From contig JAQURM010000001.1 of assembly GCA_028715605.1 (NCBI GenBank), positions 488,001 through 552,000 of the forward strand: DNA of 64,000 nt, written 5' to 3'. The notes under the pieces were generated by a model. That model had not been told where the DNA came from. It saw only the letters and a program-made list of their open reading frames with translations, and searched no databases. The DNA is from Desulfovibrionales bacterium. Lineage in GTDB: Bacteria > Desulfobacterota > QYQD01. Shown in pieces: positions 50,495 through 59,084 of this stretch (within the stretch, counting starts at the first letter, position 1; each line of letters opens with the position of its first letter). Made by a program: the position numbers and the translations under genes.

Positions 50495-50857
50495 GTGAAG
50501 ATAGCGATTAGTGCAAAAGGTAAGGGGTTAGATGATGAGATTGACCCGCGGTTTGGCAGGGCGGCATATTTTATTATAGTTGACCCCGAAACCATGGAAT
50601 TTAAGGCTGTGGATAACACGCAAAATATCGAAGCCATGCAGGGCGCCGGCATTCAGGCCGCGCGGACTATAGCGGAAGAAGGGGCCGGCGTGCTCATCAC
50701 GGGCCATTGCGGGCCGAAGGCCTTTGTGACCTTGCAGGCAGCGAAGATAAACATGGCGGTTAATGTGACAGGAACAGTTCGAGAGGCGGTCGAGAAATTC
50801 AAGAGAGGCGAAATTTCATATGCAGCCAGTCCCAATGTCGAAGGACACTGGCGCTAA
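50495..50857 (+). CDS. NifX/NifB-type iron-molybdenum cluster-binding protein
   Basis: A 120-residue single-domain protein of the dinitrogenase iron-molybdenum cofactor family. DPRFGRAAYFIIVD is the cluster-binding region and GVLITGHCGPKAF the second loop. Members bind Fe-Mo or Mo-Cu clusters, such as the orange protein of Desulfovibrio. GTG start, behind GAGGAGGTGA. Next genes follow at 12 and 41 bases. Confidence 0.9.
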   Translation: MKIAISAKGKGLDDEIDPRFGRAAYFIIVDPETMEFKAVDNTQNIEAMQGAGIQAARTIAEEGAGVLITGHCGPKAFVTLQAAKINMAVNVTGTVREAVEKFKRGEISYAASPNVEGHWR

Positions 50858-50869
50858 AGGAGGTAAGAT

Positions 50870-51091
50870 ATGCCTATGGGAGATGGAACCGGACCGGCAG
50901 GAAAAGGGCCGGGCACAGGAAGAGGTTCGGGTCGGGGCGGCGGCCGTGGCCGGGGCGGTGGTTTGGGTCTGGGGTCAGGCGGAGAGTGCGTTTGCCCGAG
51001 CTGCGGGCGGACGGCCCCCCATCAGCGGGGCGTCCCCTGTAACACTATTAAGTGCCCGAGTTGCGGCAGCCAAATGACAAGGAAATCTTAA
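50870..51091 (+). CDS. Small Gly-rich zinc-ribbon protein (DUF5320-like)
   Basis: A 73-residue protein. It starts MPMGDGTGPAGKGPGTGRG, the DUF5320-like pattern, followed by a Gly/Arg stretch and a zinc ribbon (CVCPSCG...CPSCG, ~39-66). Such proteins regularly accompany NifX and MinD-ferredoxin genes. Function is unknown. The ATG follows AAGGAGGTAAGAT. Confidence 0.85.
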   Translation: MPMGDGTGPAGKGPGTGRGSGRGGGRGRGGGLGLGSGGECVCPSCGRTAPHQRGVPCNTIKCPSCGSQMTRKS

Positions 51092-51132
51092 AAGGCTGGT
51101 AGGCCGAAAAAAGAAAGGAGTAAGTACCTAAG

Positions 51133-51984
51133 ATGGTAATTACTATAGCCAGCGGCAAAGGTGGCACAGGGAAGACGACGGTGGGTGTGAATATGGCTGT
51201 GTCATTGGATAAAGCGGTAAGGTTTTTGGACTGCGATGTGGAAGAGCCTAATGCTCATCTATTTTTAAAGGCAGTTATCAACGAACAGACTGTAGTTGAT
51301 ACCTTTGTCCCGGAGGTAGATTTTACCAAGTGCACCTATTGCGGAAAGTGCGGCGAGATCTGTCAATTCAATGCCATTGCCGTGCTAAAAGACTATGTGC
51401 TCACCTTCCCTGAGCTGTGTCACAGTTGCCGCGGCTGCCTCCAGGTCTGCCCGGAGAAGGCGGTGCAGGAATCAAGCCGGGAACTGGGCATTATTGAACA
51501 GGGCCGGGCAGGCCACGTGGAATTTATCCATGGCCGCCTGCGCATCGGGGAGGCCATGTCTCCGCCCCTGATCAGGGCAGTTAAAGAGAGGATAGATAAG
51601 GGGCAAATAAATATTATTGATGCCCCGCCCGGTACATCCTGCCCCGTGATTGCCGCCTTAAAGGGCGCTGATTTCGCCCTGTTGGTGACAGAGCCTACGC
51701 CTTTCGGCCTGAATGATCTTATATTGGCAGTAGAGGCCGTGCGGGCGCTCAAGATGCCTCTTGGGGTGGTGCTGAATCGTGCGGGTAATGGTGATAGTGG
51801 TGTGCAATCATATCTGGCCAGAGAAAATATCCCCCTTCTCCTGGAAATACCCATGGATCGAAAGATTGCAGAGGCCTATTCACGGGGTCAGATGATAGTG
51901 GATGTCATGCCGGAATGGAAAGAAAAATTCAGGGGATTGTACCAAAAAATAGAGGGCATAGTTAACAGGCAGGGGGACACATGA
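51133..51984 (+). CDS. MinD-superfamily P-loop ATPase with ferredoxin insert
   Basis: A 283-residue deviant-Walker ATPase. KGGTGKTTVGVN (9-20) is the ParA/MinD nucleotide loop. Two 4Fe-4S motifs, CTYCGKCGEICQF and CHSCRGCLQVCPE, lie near residues 64-110. The Walker B-like IIDAPPGTSCPV follows. These proteins resemble the ATPases of orange-protein clusters and may mobilise metal clusters. Its stop overlaps the next ATPase start by 4 bases. Confidence 0.92.
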   Translation: MVITIASGKGGTGKTTVGVNMAVSLDKAVRFLDCDVEEPNAHLFLKAVINEQTVVDTFVPEVDFTKCTYCGKCGEICQFNAIAVLKDYVLTFPELCHSCRGCLQVCPEKAVQESSRELGIIEQGRAGHVEFIHGRLRIGEAMSPPLIRAVKERIDKGQINIIDAPPGTSCPVIAALKGADFALLVTEPTPFGLNDLILAVEAVRALKMPLGVVLNRAGNGDSGVQSYLARENIPLLLEIPMDRKIAEAYSRGQMIVDVMPEWKEKFRGLYQKIEGIVNRQGDT

Positions 51985-52847
51985 AGGAACTGACTGTAAT
52001 CAGCGGCAAGGGCGGGACCGGGAAGACCAGCCTGGTAGCGGCCTTCGCCGGCCTGGCCGAAAACAAGGTGATGGTGGACGGCGATGTGGATGCCGCGGAT
52101 CTGCACCTGATCCTTAAACCGGAGATAAAAACCCATCAGGAGTTCAAGGGCGGACGGAAAGCAGTAATTAATCCTGTTTTATGCACAGCCTGCGGTCAAT
52201 GCATAGAGTTATGCCAATTCAAGGCCATAAGCAGAGACTATGTGATAGATGAGTTTAGTTGCGAAGGGTGCGGGGTCTGTGTGCATTTTTGCCCGGTTGA
52301 GGCCATAGAGTTTCCGGAAAACATCTGCGGTGAATGGTTCGTCTCGGAGACCAGGTTCGGCCCCTTCGTTCATGCGAAGCTGGGCATTGCCGAGGAGAAT
52401 TCCGGCAAGTTGATTACCATGATAAGGCGCCAGGCCGAGAAATTGGCCGAAGAGCGTAACCTGGGCCTGATCCTCATAGACGGACCTCCGGGTATCGGCT
52501 GTCCGGTCATTGCCGCCACCACCGGGGCCTCAGCGGTGCTGGTTGTCACCGAACCGACCGTTTCCGGTGTGCACGATCTGGAGCGCGTAGGCGATCTGGT
52601 CAGACATTTTAAAATTCCAGCCATGGTCTGTATCAACAAGTTCGACATTAATTTGGATGTGGCGGATCGTATTGAGAAGTATTGTGTTCAGGAGGGCTTT
52701 GAACTCGTGGGCAAAATTCCCTACGACCCGATTTTTACAGAGGCGATGATAGCAGAAAAGACGATTATCGAGTACTCCCCAAACGGGCTTTCGGAGATGG
52801 TTCGTGGAATGTGGGGAAGGATAATAAATAGGATGAAAACTATCTAA
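51981..52847 (+). CDS. Second MinD-superfamily ATPase with ferredoxin insert
   Basis: A 288-residue paralogue of the preceding protein. KGGTGKTSLVAAF (10-22), paired clusters CTACGQCIELCQF and CEGCGVCVHFCPV, then LIDGPPGIGCPV. The two probably form a heterodimer or a functional pair, since the genes overlap by 4 bases and recur together in related clusters. Confidence 0.92.
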   Translation: MKELTVISGKGGTGKTSLVAAFAGLAENKVMVDGDVDAADLHLILKPEIKTHQEFKGGRKAVINPVLCTACGQCIELCQFKAISRDYVIDEFSCEGCGVCVHFCPVEAIEFPENICGEWFVSETRFGPFVHAKLGIAEENSGKLITMIRRQAEKLAEERNLGLILIDGPPGIGCPVIAATTGASAVLVVTEPTVSGVHDLERVGDLVRHFKIPAMVCINKFDINLDVADRIEKYCVQEGFELVGKIPYDPIFTEAMIAEKTIIEYSPNGLSEMVRGMWGRIINRMKTI

Positions 52848-52875
52848 AAATTTTTAGGTCTTGGAGGTATGAAGT

Positions 52876-53208
52876 ATGAAAATAGCATTGCCGGTTGTTG
52901 ACAATAAGCTTTGCAACCATTTCGGTCACTGTGAAAAATTTGCCATTCTGGATATCCAGGATAACAAGATTGCAAACAAGGCATTGGTCATCCCGCCGCC
53001 CCATGAGCCGGGCGTGTTGCCCAGATGGCTGGGGGAAATGGGCGTTAACGTCATTATCGCCGGCGGCATGGGGCAGAGAGCCTTAACGCTGTTTACCGAA
53101 AGGGGGATTAAGGTCATCACCGGCGCGCCCGCTTCATCCCCGGAAGAGCTGGTACAGCAGTACTTAAGCAATAGCCTTGTGTCCGGCCTGAATGTGTGTG
53201 ATCATTAA
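52876..53208 (+). CDS. NifX-type cluster-binding protein
   Basis: A 110-residue single-domain protein. MKIALPVVDNKLCNHFGHCEKF (with CNHFGHC: Cys and His in place of the usual DPRFGR) and VIIAGGMGQRALTLF (GxGxxA loop). It could bind a metal cluster via these Cys/His. Behind GGAGGTATGAAGT. It ends the tightest part of the cluster, followed by a dyad repeat. Confidence 0.9.
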   Translation: MKIALPVVDNKLCNHFGHCEKFAILDIQDNKIANKALVIPPPHEPGVLPRWLGEMGVNVIIAGGMGQRALTLFTERGIKVITGAPASSPEELVQQYLSNSLVSGLNVCDH

Positions 53209-53212
53209 ATAC

Positions 53213-53288
53213 ATCTCCCTTGTCCCCTCTTTCTCAAAGAGGGGACTAACAATATCCCCCCCTTGAAAGGGGGAATAGGGGGAATTTA
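53213..53288. repeat. C-tract/G-tract dyad repeat
   Basis: CATCTCCCTTGTCCCCTCTT...AAAGAGGGGAC and TATCCCCCCCTTGAAAGGGG...TAGGGGGAATTT. Ends ~20 bases before the CDF gene. Confidence 0.75.
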
Positions 53289-53307
53289 AAAAGATTTTCT
53301 AGGTAGC

Positions 53308-54522
53308 ATGCATGAAGAGGGGAGCGGCGCTATCGCCCGGACAATGAGGTTTGAAAAGAGCGAAAAATTAGCCTGTTACTCTATTGTCCTTAGCGTCTTT
53401 CTGGTAGGTTTCAAGTATTTGCTGGGGACCCTTTCCGGTAGTATGGCCCTGATCGCGGACGCGGTCCATTCTTTTGCCGACGTTATTTCTTCGGTTGCTG
53501 TTTTTATTGGTATTCGGCTATCAAAGCGTAAATCCCGTGCCTTTCCTTACGGCCTTTATAAGGTCGAAAATCTGATCTCGCTGGTCATCTCCCTGCTTAT
53601 TTTCGGGGCCGGGGTTGAGGTCGTAAAAACGTCCATAACGCGGGAGAGGGAGCTGATACTTACCCATGTGCCTTTGTCTATAGGGAGCTACCTGTTTATC
53701 ATGACTGCCATCTATGCCTTCTCCCGTTATGAGCTTCGTCAGGGAGAAGAAACAGGATCTCCCAGTCTGATAGCGGACGCCCAGCAGCTCAAGGCAGATT
53801 TGTTTTCATATCTGGTCATTATTGGTGGTCTCATAGGAAGTTACTTTTACCTTTCTCTGGACCGGATTATGACAGTTATAGTCGCTTTTTTTATAGGACG
53901 TTCAGGATGGCGTATCTTTGTAGATGCCATCCGGGTCCTGCTGGATGCTTCGGTGGACCTTACCACATTGGACAGAGTGAAAACCATTACGTCGCAAGAT
54001 CCTCATGTTCGGGAGATAAAGGAACTTCGGGGCCGAAGCTCCGGACGCTACAAATTCATCGAGATGGTTCTAACGCTAAAGGTTCGCAGTCTGGGGAAAG
54101 CGCACTATATTAGCAAAAACATCAAGACCAGGATTAAAGAAAGCATCCCGCAGGTGGACCGGATTCTCATACATTACGAGCCGGAGAAGAAGGACACGGT
54201 CACCTATGCCATACCTCTGGAGAAAGATAGGGCCTCGATATGCGCTCATTTCGGCAGTTCACCCTTTTTTGCATTGATTACCGCAAAAGATAACGATATT
54301 TTTAATGAAGAGATAGTGTCTAATCCTTACTCCCAGGAAGAAAAGAGGAAGGGGATAATGACCAGCAAGTGGCTTATTCAAAAGGGGGTGGATGTTGTGT
54401 TAAGTAAAAGCAGCATGGAGGGCAAGGGGGCCGGATATCCCCTGACCGATGCAGGAGTAGAGATAAAGACCGTGCCTTATGAGAGGATAGAGGAAGTAGT
54501 AAATTTTATCACGCATCTTTGA
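53308..54522 (+). CDS. Cation diffusion facilitator fused to a NifX-type domain
   Basis: A 404-residue membrane protein. Residues 1-~290 are a CDF transporter: six helices, first metal site ADAVHSFADV, second site ADAQQLKADLF in which the usual His is a Gln, plus a cytoplasmic C-terminal domain. Residues ~300-404 form an iron-molybdenum cofactor-type domain (ICAHFGSSPFFALIT; GVDVVLSKSSMEGKGAGYPL). The fusion suggests transport or sensing of a cluster metal. The start ATG is at 53308; an in-frame ATG at 53344 is possible. Confidence 0.88.
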   Translation: MHEEGSGAIARTMRFEKSEKLACYSIVLSVFLVGFKYLLGTLSGSMALIADAVHSFADVISSVAVFIGIRLSKRKSRAFPYGLYKVENLISLVISLLIFGAGVEVVKTSITRERELILTHVPLSIGSYLFIMTAIYAFSRYELRQGEETGSPSLIADAQQLKADLFSYLVIIGGLIGSYFYLSLDRIMTVIVAFFIGRSGWRIFVDAIRVLLDASVDLTTLDRVKTITSQDPHVREIKELRGRSSGRYKFIEMVLTLKVRSLGKAHYISKNIKTRIKESIPQVDRILIHYEPEKKDTVTYAIPLEKDRASICAHFGSSPFFALITAKDNDIFNEEIVSNPYSQEEKRKGIMTSKWLIQKGVDVVLSKSSMEGKGAGYPLTDAGVEIKTVPYERIEEVVNFITHL

Positions 54523-54558
54523 GCAGATGAGTAACTTTTAAAAGAGGAGGGAGAAAAA

Positions 54559-54918
54559 ATGGCAAAAATAGCGATTCTTTCTTGTAAGAAAATCAAAGAC
54601 GTCACCTGCGTATCGTGTATTAAGTGTTTCAAGGCCATGCAGGCCAGAGAAGGAGAATTTGCGCGCTACAAGGACGAAGAATTGGATATAGTGGCCATGG
54701 GTGATTGCGGAGACTGTCCGGGACTGGCTATGCCCAAGTTAGCCCTCATCAGTGATGTGGCCAAACAATATGGGCGTGACTTTGATACCGTACACTTAGG
54801 GACTTGTATAGTAAAAGCCACGACCACCGCTGCCTGCCCTATAAATATCGACCGTCTCAAGGAGATGATCGAAAAGAAAATGAACAAAAAGGTGGTGGTC
54901 GGCACCCACAATTATTAA
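54559..54918 (+). CDS. CGGC-domain protein
   Basis: A 119-residue protein. CKKIKDVTCVSCIKCFKAMQ (four Cys), then GDCGDCPG (the CGxC-like core), and a C-terminal CIVKATTTAACP. This spacing matches the CGGC domain, probably metal-binding. Start behind AGAGGAGGGAGAAAAA. It follows the CDF gene by 37 bases. Confidence 0.85.
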   Translation: MAKIAILSCKKIKDVTCVSCIKCFKAMQAREGEFARYKDEELDIVAMGDCGDCPGLAMPKLALISDVAKQYGRDFDTVHLGTCIVKATTTAACPINIDRLKEMIEKKMNKKVVVGTHNY

Positions 54919-54957
54919 ATCGGGCCGCTTTATTACTCCGGCAGGCAAATACATAAA

Positions 54958-55046
54958 AAATGTCATGCCGGATCCCCAATCAAGTTGAGGACAGGCTTGA
55001 TCCGGCATCCAGTTCCTTGCTGGATTCCCGCTTTCGCGGGAATGAC
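54958..55046. repeat. Repeat unit with CATTCCCGC/GCGGGAATG hairpin
   Basis: TGTCATGCCGGATCCCCAAT then GATCCGGCATCCAG, and GGATTCCCGCTTTCGCGGGA then ATGACA. Related to units at 25932 and 2180. Confidence 0.65.
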
Positions 55047-55079
55047 AGTATTTGGGTATTTAATTGCTGGAGTAATAGT

Positions 55080-55721
55080 ATGAAGATCATCATTGTTTAT
55101 GATAACGAAGCCTTGCGGGAAGGCCTCAAAGCTGACTGGGGCTTCTCCTGCCTCATAGAACCAGAAAATGGCCAGCGGATTCTCTTCGACACCGGGGCGA
55201 GCGGCTCGATTCTTCTCCATAATCTGGAAAGGCTCAACATCGACCCTTGCGCAATTCCCGAGGTCTTCATTTCCCACGCCCACTGGGACCATACCGGGGG
55301 ACTTTTGGATTTGCTTAAGCTCAATAAAGAAGTCAAGGTTTACATTCCCAATTCCTGTCCTAAGCCTCCTGGTGCGGGTAAGGTGATCAGCATTACAGGC
55401 CCTGTTCAAATCCATGAAAACGTATTTTCCACTGGTGAGCTCGAAGGCATAGAGCAATCTCTTGTGGTCAGGGCCAGAGAGGGTCTGGTCGTGGTTACCG
55501 GCTGCTCCCACCCCGGTGTGAGAGCCATCCTTCAGGCCGCATCAAGCTTCGGAAAGGTCGATGCCCTCATTGGAGGTCTGCATGGGTTCAGAGAATTCGA
55601 TCTCATTAGGGATCTAAAACTGGTTTGTCCTTGTCACTGTACTCAGTTTAAGTCGGAAATAAGGCGTCTCTATCCTGAGAAATCTCTTGACTGTGGGGCG
55701 GGCAAGGTTTTGGAAATTTAA
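55080..55721 (+). CDS. MBL-fold metallohydrolase
   Basis: A 213-residue protein. VFISHAHWDHTGGL is the HxHxDH metal motif, FDTGASGSILLHN an early strand, VTGCSHPGV and LIGGLHGF later His ligands. It resembles the group named after a methanopterin-related ribofuranosylaminobenzene phosphate synthase, and commonly sits beside NifX/MinD genes. I start at ATG 55080; an ATG at 54960 lies in repeat DNA. Confidence 0.85.
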   Translation: MKIIIVYDNEALREGLKADWGFSCLIEPENGQRILFDTGASGSILLHNLERLNIDPCAIPEVFISHAHWDHTGGLLDLLKLNKEVKVYIPNSCPKPPGAGKVISITGPVQIHENVFSTGELEGIEQSLVVRAREGLVVVTGCSHPGVRAILQAASSFGKVDALIGGLHGFREFDLIRDLKLVCPCHCTQFKSEIRRLYPEKSLDCGAGKVLEI

Positions 55722-55729
55722 ATTGATGC

Positions 55730-56878
55730 TCAGATGCCATACGCCTTATAACAGGTACGGCATCCTGCCGGCAGAGGATTTCGGGACAGACCGTTTTTCA
55801 GTATCTTTTCAGCCTCCTCCAGTTCATGCCGGTCTGTTGTAAAAGGGCCCATATGGCCATAAGTCTTTTCGAATACATCGAGCCTGTTTTGATAAACTTT
55901 TCTGAATTCCGTATATTCGGGGCTGTTCCATATTTCTATAAAGTCTTTCTTGGCCACATTACCAAAGCATATCCTCGGTATCTCGTGATATGAGCCGCAG
56001 AAGATTTCGGGTATTGACCCCGACTTGGGCAGGTTGAGATACACGCAAGGCGAGACACTGCCGTCATGAGAAAAAAACACGATCTGCAAGGGATTGAGTT
56101 CACACATGATGACCTCTTCCATCTCGAGTGGGTAACAGCGAAAGGGTAGCTTTATTCCCCGCGCTTCTTTTTCTGCTTCTTCCAAGATTCTTTGCAATCT
56201 GCTATCAGTCCCGTGGCAGGAAAAGACTTTTAGATCGTATTGGACTTCAGTTGGGCAATAGTCAAGGTTGTTGGCTACCAGTTCGTTTACGCCTATTTCT
56301 CGCGCCAGACGCACGGCATCCGGCAGTTCTTCGATATTTGTCTTGGTCATCAGGTAGGAGAATACCACCTTTGGGGTCTTTGATTTTAGTTTTGCCTTAA
56401 GCTGAACGAGGATTTTTACGTTAGCAAGCAGGGTATCAAAATGCGAGCCGCACCGTATCGCCTCGTGAGCGCCTTTTGATGCCCCGGCCAAAGAGATGGC
56501 AATTATGTCCAGACCTTCCTTGATCAGTGTTTCTGATCTGTCAGGGGTTAGAAGGACCCCATTTGTGGTCAGACTCACCTGGCAACCCTTGGCCCTGGCG
56601 ATACGAATCATGGCAAGTAATTCGGGGTAGAGGAGTGGCTCCCCCCAACCCTGGAGGTGAACATCCCTGGTGAGGTGAAAGTATCTGCTTATCTTTTCAA
56701 AGACAGGAAGAGGCATATCGCCCGCTACCCATTCATCCTGGAAAGCAGTTTTCGGGCACATTACACACTTAAGCTGACACCTGGAGGTGGGCTCTATCTG
56801 AAAAGACAGAAAGGGTCTTTTCCGGGTTTTAAACTTTGCAAGATAGCTTCTCATAAGACCAGACACAATAGTCTTCAC
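55730..56878 (-). CDS. Radical-SAM/SPASM-domain protein
   Basis: A 382-residue protein. CQLKCVMCPK (CxxxCxxC; residues ~34-42), GWGEPLLYPE (SAM contact), TTNGVLL, and a C-terminal SPASM-like cluster region with CYPLEMEEVIMCELN, CVYLNLP, CFGN and CRTCYKAYG. Substrates of SPASM enzymes are often peptides or metal clusters; the target here is unknown. GTG start. It converges on the MBL gene, ending 9 bases from it. Confidence 0.87.
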   Translation of the reverse strand: MKTIVSGLMRSYLAKFKTRKRPFLSFQIEPTSRCQLKCVMCPKTAFQDEWVAGDMPLPVFEKISRYFHLTRDVHLQGWGEPLLYPELLAMIRIARAKGCQVSLTTNGVLLTPDRSETLIKEGLDIIAISLAGASKGAHEAIRCGSHFDTLLANVKILVQLKAKLKSKTPKVVFSYLMTKTNIEELPDAVRLAREIGVNELVANNLDYCPTEVQYDLKVFSCHGTDSRLQRILEEAEKEARGIKLPFRCYPLEMEEVIMCELNPLQIVFFSHDGSVSPCVYLNLPKSGSIPEIFCGSYHEIPRICFGNVAKKDFIEIWNSPEYTEFRKVYQNRLDVFEKTYGHMGPFTTDRHELEEAEKILKNGLSRNPLPAGCRTCYKAYGI

Positions 56879-56973
56879 AGCTACATTCTCTTTTAACCCT
56901 TATAGGATAAAAACACAATTTTGGTTTCACTTTAGTCTTTTGAAAATGCCGCGAAACCCAGGACCAGATCATT

Positions 56974-57258
56974 ATGCTAAGGCTTACAAGTGAAGACACA
57001 AAATTATTGCGAAGGATAACCAAAGCCAATGCTGCCAGAATGCACCCGCTTCCTGGTCCATTATTTCACTTTCTCCGTTGGGGACTTGCCTTTTCAAGAT
57101 TGTATGCGATGTTCGCTGTATGTCCTTTTTGCGGGCGGGTTGGTTGCCCGGTTGGAGCCGGTAGCGCTGGTTTGGTGGGTGGATTCTTTGCTTTATGTAT
57201 GCAGACCTGGAAGACACCAAAGCGCACTTTACTAAATAAGTCTGACATCACGCATTGA
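56974..57258 (+). CDS. Small membrane protein with CPFCGxxGCPxGAG motif
   Basis: A 94-residue possible gene. MLRLTSEDTKLLRRITKANA is followed by a Cys-rich core CPFCGRVGCPVGAGSAGLVGG (residues ~50-70) and a hydrophobic stretch, AGLVGGFFALCM. The regular C-x2-C-x3-G-C-P pattern and its position just ahead of a NifX-type gene argue that it is real. The ribosome site is weak (CCAGGACC). No family name given; the rest of 56879-57355 holds no other gene. Confidence 0.5.
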   Translation: MLRLTSEDTKLLRRITKANAARMHPLPGPLFHFLRWGLAFSRLYAMFAVCPFCGRVGCPVGAGSAGLVGGFFALCMQTWKTPKRTLLNKSDITH

Positions 57259-57355
57259 TCAAGGAACCTATGGGTCAGAAAGGTTATATTAAATTTATTT
57301 GAAGGCATGATAGGATTAACATATTGATCCAATAATTTCGCACTGGAGGGGAAAT

Positions 57356-57919
57356 ATGAGGATTGCGGTATCAGCAAACCAGCCGAGTCTGGACGGTGAG
57401 ATAGACCCCCGTTTTGGAAGATGCCAATATTTCGTTATCGTTGATCCGGAAACCATGGAGTTTGAGGTGGTTGAGAACCCTAACGCTGGGGCAAGCGGAG
57501 GAGCCGGGATTATGACGGCTCAGCTTATCGCCGGCACACAGGTTCAGGCGATAATTACGGGAAGTATCGGTCCTAATGCCAGCCGGGTGTTGTCGGCAGC
57601 AGCAGGGATTCAAATGGTTACCGGAGTTACGGGCAAAATCGATGATGCTATCGAAGCATATAAGTCCGGCCGAATTGAGATAAGCCCGCAGCCTGGGATA
57701 GGTAGAGGCATGGGGATGGGTATGGCTGGAGGCCGGGGAATGGGTCGAGGTCCAGGTTTTTCGCCGGGGATGGCTCGCGGACGAAGGCCAGAGACCGGTT
57801 CTGCCTACCAGCTAAGCCCTGGAGAGGAAATCTCCGACCTCAAACACCGGGTCCAAGCGCTAGCTGAGGAGCTAGCCGAAATCCAGCGTCGCATTAAAGA
57901 CCTGGAGAAGAAAGATTAA
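57356..57919 (+). CDS. NifX-type cluster-binding protein with coiled-coil tail
   Basis: A 187-residue protein. The domain (1-115) reads DPRFGRCQYFVIVDPETMEF and IITGSIGPNASRVL, very close to the one at 50495. A Gly/Met/Arg-rich linker follows (about 120-140), and the C-terminus (about 160-187) is a charged coiled coil (ALAEELAEIQRRIKDLEKK). Starts behind GGAGGGGAAAT. A fourth copy of the domain in this region. Confidence 0.9.
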   Translation: MRIAVSANQPSLDGEIDPRFGRCQYFVIVDPETMEFEVVENPNAGASGGAGIMTAQLIAGTQVQAIITGSIGPNASRVLSAAAGIQMVTGVTGKIDDAIEAYKSGRIEISPQPGIGRGMGMGMAGGRGMGRGPGFSPGMARGRRPETGSAYQLSPGEEISDLKHRVQALAEELAEIQRRIKDLEKKD

Positions 57920-57944
57920 GAAAAAATCTTGAACAGGCTCCGAT

Positions 57945-58022
57945 ATGAAGATGATCGTCGGCTATGATAAGGAAGCCCCTAAAAAGGACGTTAAGGCTGA
58001 CATGCTGGGTAAGACCTTATGA
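57945..58022 (+). CDS. Possible 25-residue leader-type ORF
   Basis: ATG at 57945 to TGA at 58022, encoding MKMIVGYDKEAPKKDVKADM and four to five more residues. The stop overlaps the next gene's ATG by four bases (ATGA). It could act by coupling or be a relic. No family. Confidence 0.3.
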   Translation: MKMIVGYDKEAPKKDVKADMLGKTL

Positions 58023-59023
58023 AGAAAAGCAGGCTGGAAAAAGGAGGGTTTCCTCTTGAGGGTATAAATTTGGCCCTCTGCGAAAACCCTCTTCCCCCCA
58101 TAGATGAAGCCATAGAGGCGGCCAGGAAAGAGATCCGTCTGGGCAATCACTATACAGAACCCTATTCATGGAAGCTGAAAGAGAGAATATCAGACTATGT
58201 CAAGGTTCCTGTGGAAAATATCCACATAAATGCAGGCTCTGAACTTATACTCCGCCAATTGTTTTTACTTTATGGCCAGAGGGCGCATTTAATCTCTCCT
58301 ACCTATTATCTTTTCGAGGAAATTGCAGAGAAAAAGACTTGTACTTTTTTGGCTGAAAAGGAAGATTTCCTTTTTAATATGAAAGGCCTTGAAATACCGA
58401 AAGATACAACTGTGGCAGTAATCGTTAACCCGAATAATCCTACCGGCACCGTCTTTAATATAAAGGAGAATCTTTCGCTTATCGAAAGACATCCTGATAC
58501 CATGTTCTTAATCGATGAGGCATTCATTGAGTTCGGAAGCAACACAGCGGCAGATCTGATTTTTGAATACAAAAATGTTATTGTAACTCGTACGTTCTCA
58601 AAGGCATTTAGTTTGGCAGGTTTTAGGGTAGGCTATGCCATCGCAGATAACGAATTGATACGCTGTCTGAATAATCATAATGATGCCTATCCGCTGGCAA
58701 GGACTGCCGAGGCTGCGGCAATGGCATCTCTTGAACATTTGGATAAAATTGATGCCAGAGTTGTAATGCTGAAAGACCTGACCAAGGATTTTACAAAATC
58801 ATTACAGAATTTAGGCATTACGACGTACCCTACAGAGACCTATTTTTTTCTGGGCAAGATTCCTCATATGAGCGCAGATGAATTTGCCAAGGTTTTAAGT
58901 GAAAAAAACATCCGCATAAGGCCCCTTCATCAGGAAGGGCTGGGAAATAATTTTTTAAGGTTTGCGACTTCCACCTCTGAAAATAACAGGATAGTCCTGG
59001 ATACCATAAGAGAAATCTTGTGA
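58019..59023 (+). CDS. Histidinol-phosphate/threonine-phosphate aminotransferase-like
   Basis: A 334-residue PLP aminotransferase of fold type I. NPNNPTGT, DEAFIEF and RTFSKAFSLAGFRVGY (with the PLP Lys) are the class I/II motifs, plus the FLRFATSTSENN Arg for the carboxylate. HisC and CobD are the closest named types, both taking phosphorylated amino acids. The neighbour genes do not tell which. Starts within the previous reading frame's stop. Confidence 0.88.
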   Translation: MKKSRLEKGGFPLEGINLALCENPLPPIDEAIEAARKEIRLGNHYTEPYSWKLKERISDYVKVPVENIHINAGSELILRQLFLLYGQRAHLISPTYYLFEEIAEKKTCTFLAEKEDFLFNMKGLEIPKDTTVAVIVNPNNPTGTVFNIKENLSLIERHPDTMFLIDEAFIEFGSNTAADLIFEYKNVIVTRTFSKAFSLAGFRVGYAIADNELIRCLNNHNDAYPLARTAEAAAMASLEHLDKIDARVVMLKDLTKDFTKSLQNLGITTYPTETYFFLGKIPHMSADEFAKVLSEKNIRIRPLHQEGLGNNFLRFATSTSENNRIVLDTIREIL

Positions 59024-59084
59024 AAGTCTGTAGCCATGAAGGTTAGCATTTTCAAGGTCGATTCTATCCCGGATTAAAATCGAT

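Noticed and set aside
57945-58065. TGA at 58020 read as selenocysteine joining the small ORF to downstream sequence
   Set aside because: Read-through ends after 14 codons with no known family; the TGA simply overlaps the aminotransferase ATG.
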